Assembly (NCBI GenBank): GCA_013433145.1
Contig: CM024168.1
Span: 5,154,184-5,218,183, forward strand
Direction: 5' to 3'
DNA length: 64,000 bases
Source: Ascaris suum
Lineage: Eukaryota > Nematoda > Chromadorea > Rhabditida > Ascarididae
A program made the translations under genes and the position numbers. Under the pieces are notes generated by a model. The model worked only from the letters and a program-made list of their open reading frames with translations, did not search any database and was not told the origin of the DNA. Below are positions 58,521 through 64,000 of this stretch, one piece after another. Positions within the stretch are counted from its first letter, which is position 1. Each line of letters begins with the position of its first letter.

Positions 58521-61500
58521 TGTCGCTCTTTGAGCGAAGGTTGCACGTTAGGCGCTTCGACCGAAGCACAAAAATTTGCAAAGTTCCACCATGCATGGCC
58601 TAACTTTGATATCCTCCGCTTCTCCTACTCCTCTCCCCCTTCCCTCCATTCCTGCCCCTGCTTTCTTCATTACGCCGATGCTAACAGTTACACAAAAATA
58701 CAAACAAGCCAAAACTGCGAAAGGTTCAATAAGAATTTCTCTGCGAAAGAGAGGATACAAAGAGGTAAATATCCTGCAGAAAAGGACGCGAAAGTTCAAC
58801 CTAAGTATTCAACATATTCAACATTATATTAGTCTTCTGGAATCACTGAGAGGAAACAAATGCTAAAAACGGGACGGGAACGTTCCCTAATGATATTGGA
58901 GAAAGAGGGATCGAAACGCTGTAGAGAAAGGGAGCATTAATTTTTACAACAGAAATTCGTTTTAACTCAATTGATCAAATGCTATTTTTGAAGGTAGGCG
59001 AAATCCTTTGTTGCAATAGTATTTAAAGGTTTTAGCGTCACCGAGAATGTCGATGGAAATGGAGATTGATTATAGATAATAATTCTGCAATATTTATGTG
59101 AAATTCTAACGGACTAAATTGAACCTAAGAAGAGACCGGTGTTGCGTACATCAGATGCGACAAGACCTTCCATCATGTGATATTGTGTAGTGGACTGAAT
59201 GGTGTTACTTCATTCTATCAATATGCACGACGTCGCTTTAATCCCATGCATTCTAACTGTGGAACAAAACGGAAAACTCAAATCATAAATGATAATGTTT
59301 CTTCCCAAATGGTGGGCCCTTATAGCATGTTTTGTTATCAGAGGTGGCGGAGGAATGGGATGGAAGGATCCGATGTCCTCGGCAGTTCAGAGACGCAAAC
59401 TTTAAAAAAAAAATTGTGAGGCATAAATTTTTGGAAAATCAACTTTTTCAGCGCACCGTTTTTAGTGGCTCAATTTTTTCTTGGTGAAATTTTGCTGACG
59501 CTTTGAAGTTCATCGACCTTACTTTTGAAAAACACAGCAATGAAAAATTTGAGGTACCTCCTTGTTTTGCACATATGGATTTCTTTGCTTCTTAGCAACG
59601 AACGGTTATATAATAAATCGGAACATTTTAAGCGAATATTTACAAATGATCCGTGAGATCAAAAAATGCGTGGGCAGAGCGATAGTTCGAAAAATGGTGA
59701 ATAAAAATTGTATCGATAATGGGATCGTTAATAAAATAGCAAAGAGAAGGAAACAACAATTTAAATGATCCATAATTTGCATCCTTCGGAGCAAGAGATC
59801 GGTCATGTGCAAAACCGATTCGTAGCCATTCACTTTATTCGCTATTCTGTAACACAAAGGCGTTTCATTGAAAAGTCATTTAAGGCGATGCCAGTGAGCC
59901 CGTATCCGCTCGAGGTAAGTTGCTGACTGTAGTCATGACTGAGCTTACAGGCATCTTTCGCAACACTTTTCGGAATCCATGCATGCTGCGTTCTGAGATT
60001 TCGCAAGCAAATTTTAAAACAAGCATATCTGACCAGTGAAGCATTTTAGTACAAAAATCCAAAAGTCCTCTCACCTCAAGCTCCGACATAATCGCCCACT
60101 CAGATCCTAAAATCTTGCTACTTTTGCCTCATTAACCGATAACCTCGAAGGAATTCTTACTTGCTGCTCTTCAACGTGGGGAATTCTTTACTTGCTTAAA
60201 AAAATGCATATATTCCTCTTTCTTCCTCCTTTCTTTCGTCTTCCATACAATTTTCTTTTGCTGCTTCCGTCTTTAGAAATCCACCTGGGTAACGCAAATT
60301 TCGTTCACCAGCTGGCGGAGATAGTAAAGAAAAAAGGCGAGAGGGAGGAGGCAATTCATTGAAGCAGAGAAGGTAGGAAGGATAGATGGGAGAGTTAATT
60401 CAGCTATTAATATAAATTTAGTACAGCCGACCTCATTTCAAAAAGCCATTTTTATTCCACATTCAGTACTCGTGGTGGGACGGCCATAACACCGATGCCC
60501 TACTGGGGCATAAGCACTACTGGGGCCCATTTATTTCTTATGGTCTTTTGCACCTTAGCATTTGCGGTTAGACATTACGGCGATGTTGTCTCTACATATC
60601 AAAGTTTTGCCGGTTGCGGAGTCCATTCTTATTCTATGCATTATGTGCCTACTTGGCTGGTATTTTCAGTTTGGGGACCGTCGAAGGCGAAGTTATGAAA
60701 TTTGCTGGCAACATCCACACTATATTCTCTATAGATGATCGATACTCTATGGCAACTTTCAGATAGATCAGTCAATATTGAAAAAAATTGCACTGTTTAC
60801 AGGTGATTAAGGATAAGAGTGGATTCTGCAACCGGTTGAACTTTGGTTTTTCACCAATCCACTCGTTAAAAAAATTTATGAGTGGCTGGAGCAATTAAAG
60901 CATGAGCATTCTATCTCATTATTTATTAGCAATTTATGAAACCGGTCGGTCTCTTGAGCGGAACTGCAAAAGCATACACAACAAATGTTCCACTGCATTT
61001 AAACTGCAGTGATAGGACCACCTATGCGCATTTTTAAAGTACACAGCGAACAGTGTGCTGCGGGCAATGTTGGCAAACATTTTGTTTCAATCTTGAGCTT
61101 CATGTGACACTCTAAAGCTGTTGAAATTGAACTTTTCGAACAGGAATTCTTTTCAGGGTTGTTTTTTGAATTCTTTTTTCAGGACCGGAAAGAAAAAATG
61201 TCGAGTTAATCTCAGCAACTCTGCGTTTCTGCGTGTATTTCTACATCCTGTGTTATTATGACGTATGATGACGTCAGATATCGAAGTGCCCCTGGGTCAA
61301 TGGAAACTCGAAAAGATATCCACAGTTATAGTGGACGCTCTTCTTCCTTAATTTGGCCGAATTTACAGAACGATGCGAATGTTTCCTGGTTTTTTTTTTA
61401 AATTTAGTGCTTTCAACGAACCAATCTTAGATCATGACAGTGATGCTACTATTTTACTCAAAATTTTCATCGTTATGACGTTTATATTGATGCCTAATAT

Positions 61501-64000
61501 AGTTTAACATCAAGTGGATTCACGCTTTTATTCTTTCTGCATTCTGCTTTGGCACACATTTGTTCTATGGGAAAATTGCTCATCCGTTTCAGTTTTTACC
61601 ATCTCGTTTCAGCAAATTGTACGGTTTCGTCAAGCGTTCCAAGATACTTATTGCACTTTCCCAAATGCCCCATCTCTTCGTACACCCTCCTCCTTGGTAC
61701 ACCAATTCTGGATTTATAGTTAGTTAAATAGAAGATTAGCAATTACCAAATTTTCATCTGTTTATCTTCCAGCGGTGCCGTATATCACTTACGTCGTGTT
61801 CAGGAACTGCTCTATCGTAGTCACCTCTGCTCTATCACATTGCATTTCTTGCAAACGCTCGCTCTTATTGCTACTGAAATTTCAAATTGCATCATTTGTA
61901 CGCCCACTTTTTATATGCACTATTTCGCACACTTAGCAATTTTATTCGTAATATGCTCAATAGAAGTTACTCCAAATCTTCGGGTTTCTTTCGGTTGGTT
62001 GTGCAGATTTCTATAGTTACAACATGTGAGCCATTCAACCGTTTGATAAGAAAATATAACCTTTCAGACTACTTAGCGATTCGCTATAAAAGATCGTGCA
62101 CTTTAAACTCACTATGCAATCCTATTAGAAAAGATCAGGCATTTTGAACTTTCCATTAATTCCTACAAAAAATGGAATTTTTAAACCTTTCACGGTTTTG
62201 CAGGAAAAAAGGACCATCTTTTAACATTGTTATGGATACGCAGACGAAAAATCGGGCATTTTTAATTTTTAAATGAACCGCCAAGCTTTTGAACTTCGGA
62301 CGTTTCATTGAAAAGATGTGATCCTGCAAACCTTCTAGACGCTAGAGGTTTTTATGAGGAGAGAACTTCTTCCTCGAATATGCCACTAACAGAAACACAG
62401 AGATCTTTTTTCAAGATTATTTATGTGATGTTTCGTCATAGATTGTTTCGCTGGGATTTTTCTCATCTCTTAATCGAATCACTTGCTAATGCGATCGGCG
62501 CCCGAATATTTTCTCCGTGACCTTGATGACGGGGTCCACTTTGCCAAATTGGTTCACCTCTTTTCCTTTCCATCCTCTTCCCCAGCCTCACATCGTTTGC
62601 CAAATTGCCCGCAGGTGCAGTTCTCGCTTACATCCGTTCCCGAAGCACATTGCCTAGCAACGGCATCTCTGTAGCAGCTTGAATGCAGCAGAAAATGAAA
62701 AATGTTTCGCATCGGTTTTGAATCTGAATATCTTTTCCTGAATTTTTACACCTTCATGCTTCTGTAGTCATACATAGAAATGAAAAGATAGCAAGGCAAA
62801 AAATGAAGGGTACAACAAAGACGCGTTATTACAGTCACGGACTCTTCGTTCAAGTAATGTCACAGTTTTACATGGAATGGTATAGCCTCCCTGTTCTTCT
62901 GAAAGCGCATTGTTATCAGGCCGGACCACAGAGAATACAAACTAAGCAGATTCTTAATTTGCTCGGTGAAACTTACTGGAAGGCGCGAAAGTAAAAAATA
63001 GTGATCACGGGGGAACAACACAGCTTCCAAAACATGCGGGAACGATCGAATGAATTTCGATGCTTTTTTAAAGGGAGCATTGTTTGTTCCCGTCACAGCA
63101 CCACCTACAGCAGCCAACCATACTGCAGTTAATACTTTTTGCAGAGGAAAAACAGCTGATCATGAAAACAAATACGCGTATATTTAATATCAGTAAACGT
63201 CCACATTTCTCGCCCTTGTAATTAATCCTGTGAAGGCTTAAACGTATGTGAGGTCTGGCATTAAGGAGTTCGATAAGCATTGACAGAAGTCACAAATGCA
63301 AAGTGTGAGTGAATGTTACGACAACCTATGCACGAAGTTTCTCTTGCGTTCGGAATGCTAACTGGAATGAAGATGAAGCGCCCTTCCCCCATCCTCCTCC
63401 CTCCCCTTCCCCCACCTTTCTTCTCCGCCCTCACGACTTCCACTTGCTTGCCGAGGATTGTTAAGGAAGAACTGAAACCCTGCAGAGATGGAACAATCGA
63501 CTGGTGTCATCGCCTGGAAATTAAAAAATAATGGAAGGGAGCAGTGCGCTCGACACCGTTCACATTCTTCCTTCTTATTTTTCTTTGCCTACTGTAGAAA
63601 GTGGAATTCATCAAAATCTCCACAGAGCAACATTTGCTGAGAAGTATTCGCTTGAAACAACAAAATGTCCAAATTAATATATGTCGAGGGACGATCGTAG
63701 GAAGCGAAACTATACAAGCGAGCCAACCGTCGAGTGAATATACGAAAAATGCGTCAATGTTCAGCAAAATGAGGATCGCAAAGAAGTGGCGATGCTAATC
63801 GCCTTATGCAAATCACATAGAGCACAGATTTGATTTGTCGATGCACAAAAAATTTATATTTCGGTGGATACCGCAATGCGACAATTCCTATGAAAGGCAC
63901 AATAGTTCGAAGTGAAATAGACGAATCAGATAATTCGAGGTGAAATAGAAGTGTTCGTTGGGAAAAGAAGATCCACGTCATGTAGCGTGACGTCATAGCA

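Larger units (their letters stand above)
52750..64000. other. 11-kb upstream, gene-poor region
   Basis: No conserved coding segment was found on either strand. Contents: candidate GATA sites, G runs at 54039-54048, 54668-54676 and 56682-56696, an AAAT-type simple repeat at 55419-55503, and a possible mariner remnant at 58268-58520. Short ORFs, for example 56991-57227, 59880-60089 and 62308-62520, have no family or splice support. Confidence 0.45.

Noticed and set aside
59880..60089. MSELE... ORF with an early GTGAGA donor
   Set aside because: Could be a first exon, but no second exon or family could be found.

Overview
The window looks like nuclear DNA of a nematode, probably a clade V (strongylid or hookworm-like) worm. 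The DNA is AT-rich, genes are split into short exons by introns of 0.2-4.3 kb, and splice acceptors are the worm-type TTTTCAG. The conserved proteins read like nematode orthologues, and an exact copy of the 22-base nematode spliced leader SL1 lies in the DNA. No prokaryotic, viral, CRISPR or operon-like structure is visible.

Layout. (1) About 268-3477, plus strand: the last four exons of a gene whose 5' part lies outside the window. The C-terminal peptide resembles Integrator complex subunit 8. (2) 3834-10215: intergenic, with a strong palindrome (5700-5777), a 303-bp element with 19-bp terminal inverted repeats (6373-6675) and a short tandem duplication. (3) 10216-14912, minus strand: a complete five-exon gene for a 337-residue cytoplasmic protein tyrosine phosphatase. 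All splice phases agree. (4) 14913-32838: an 18-kb gap with no gene I can support, only repeats and short unassigned ORFs. (5) 32927-52749, minus strand: a gene of at least 14 exons for a plasma-membrane Na+/H+ exchanger (SLC9/NHX family). Exons 1-12 join in perfect phase to 553 residues (554 with the split glycine). Two tail exons follow, but one linking exon between 36508 and 33976 was not found. (6) 52750-64000: upstream DNA with candidate GATA sites near the exchanger start, then gene-poor sequence with simple repeats and a possible decayed mariner copy.

The three genes have no obvious functional link: snRNA/mRNA processing, phosphotyrosine signalling and pH homeostasis. Genes 1 and 3 converge; genes 3 and 5 lie in tandem on the minus strand.

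The most interesting observation is the perfect genomic SL1 22-mer at 45738-45759. It is antisense inside intron 5 of the exchanger. The sequence that follows is not SL RNA; it reads into a small ATG-initiated ORF. This is what a reverse-transcribed, trans-spliced mRNA reinserted into the genome would look like. Two other recurrent features are (TA)n arrays of 100-160 bp (three copies) and ten G or C homopolymers of 9-15 bases.
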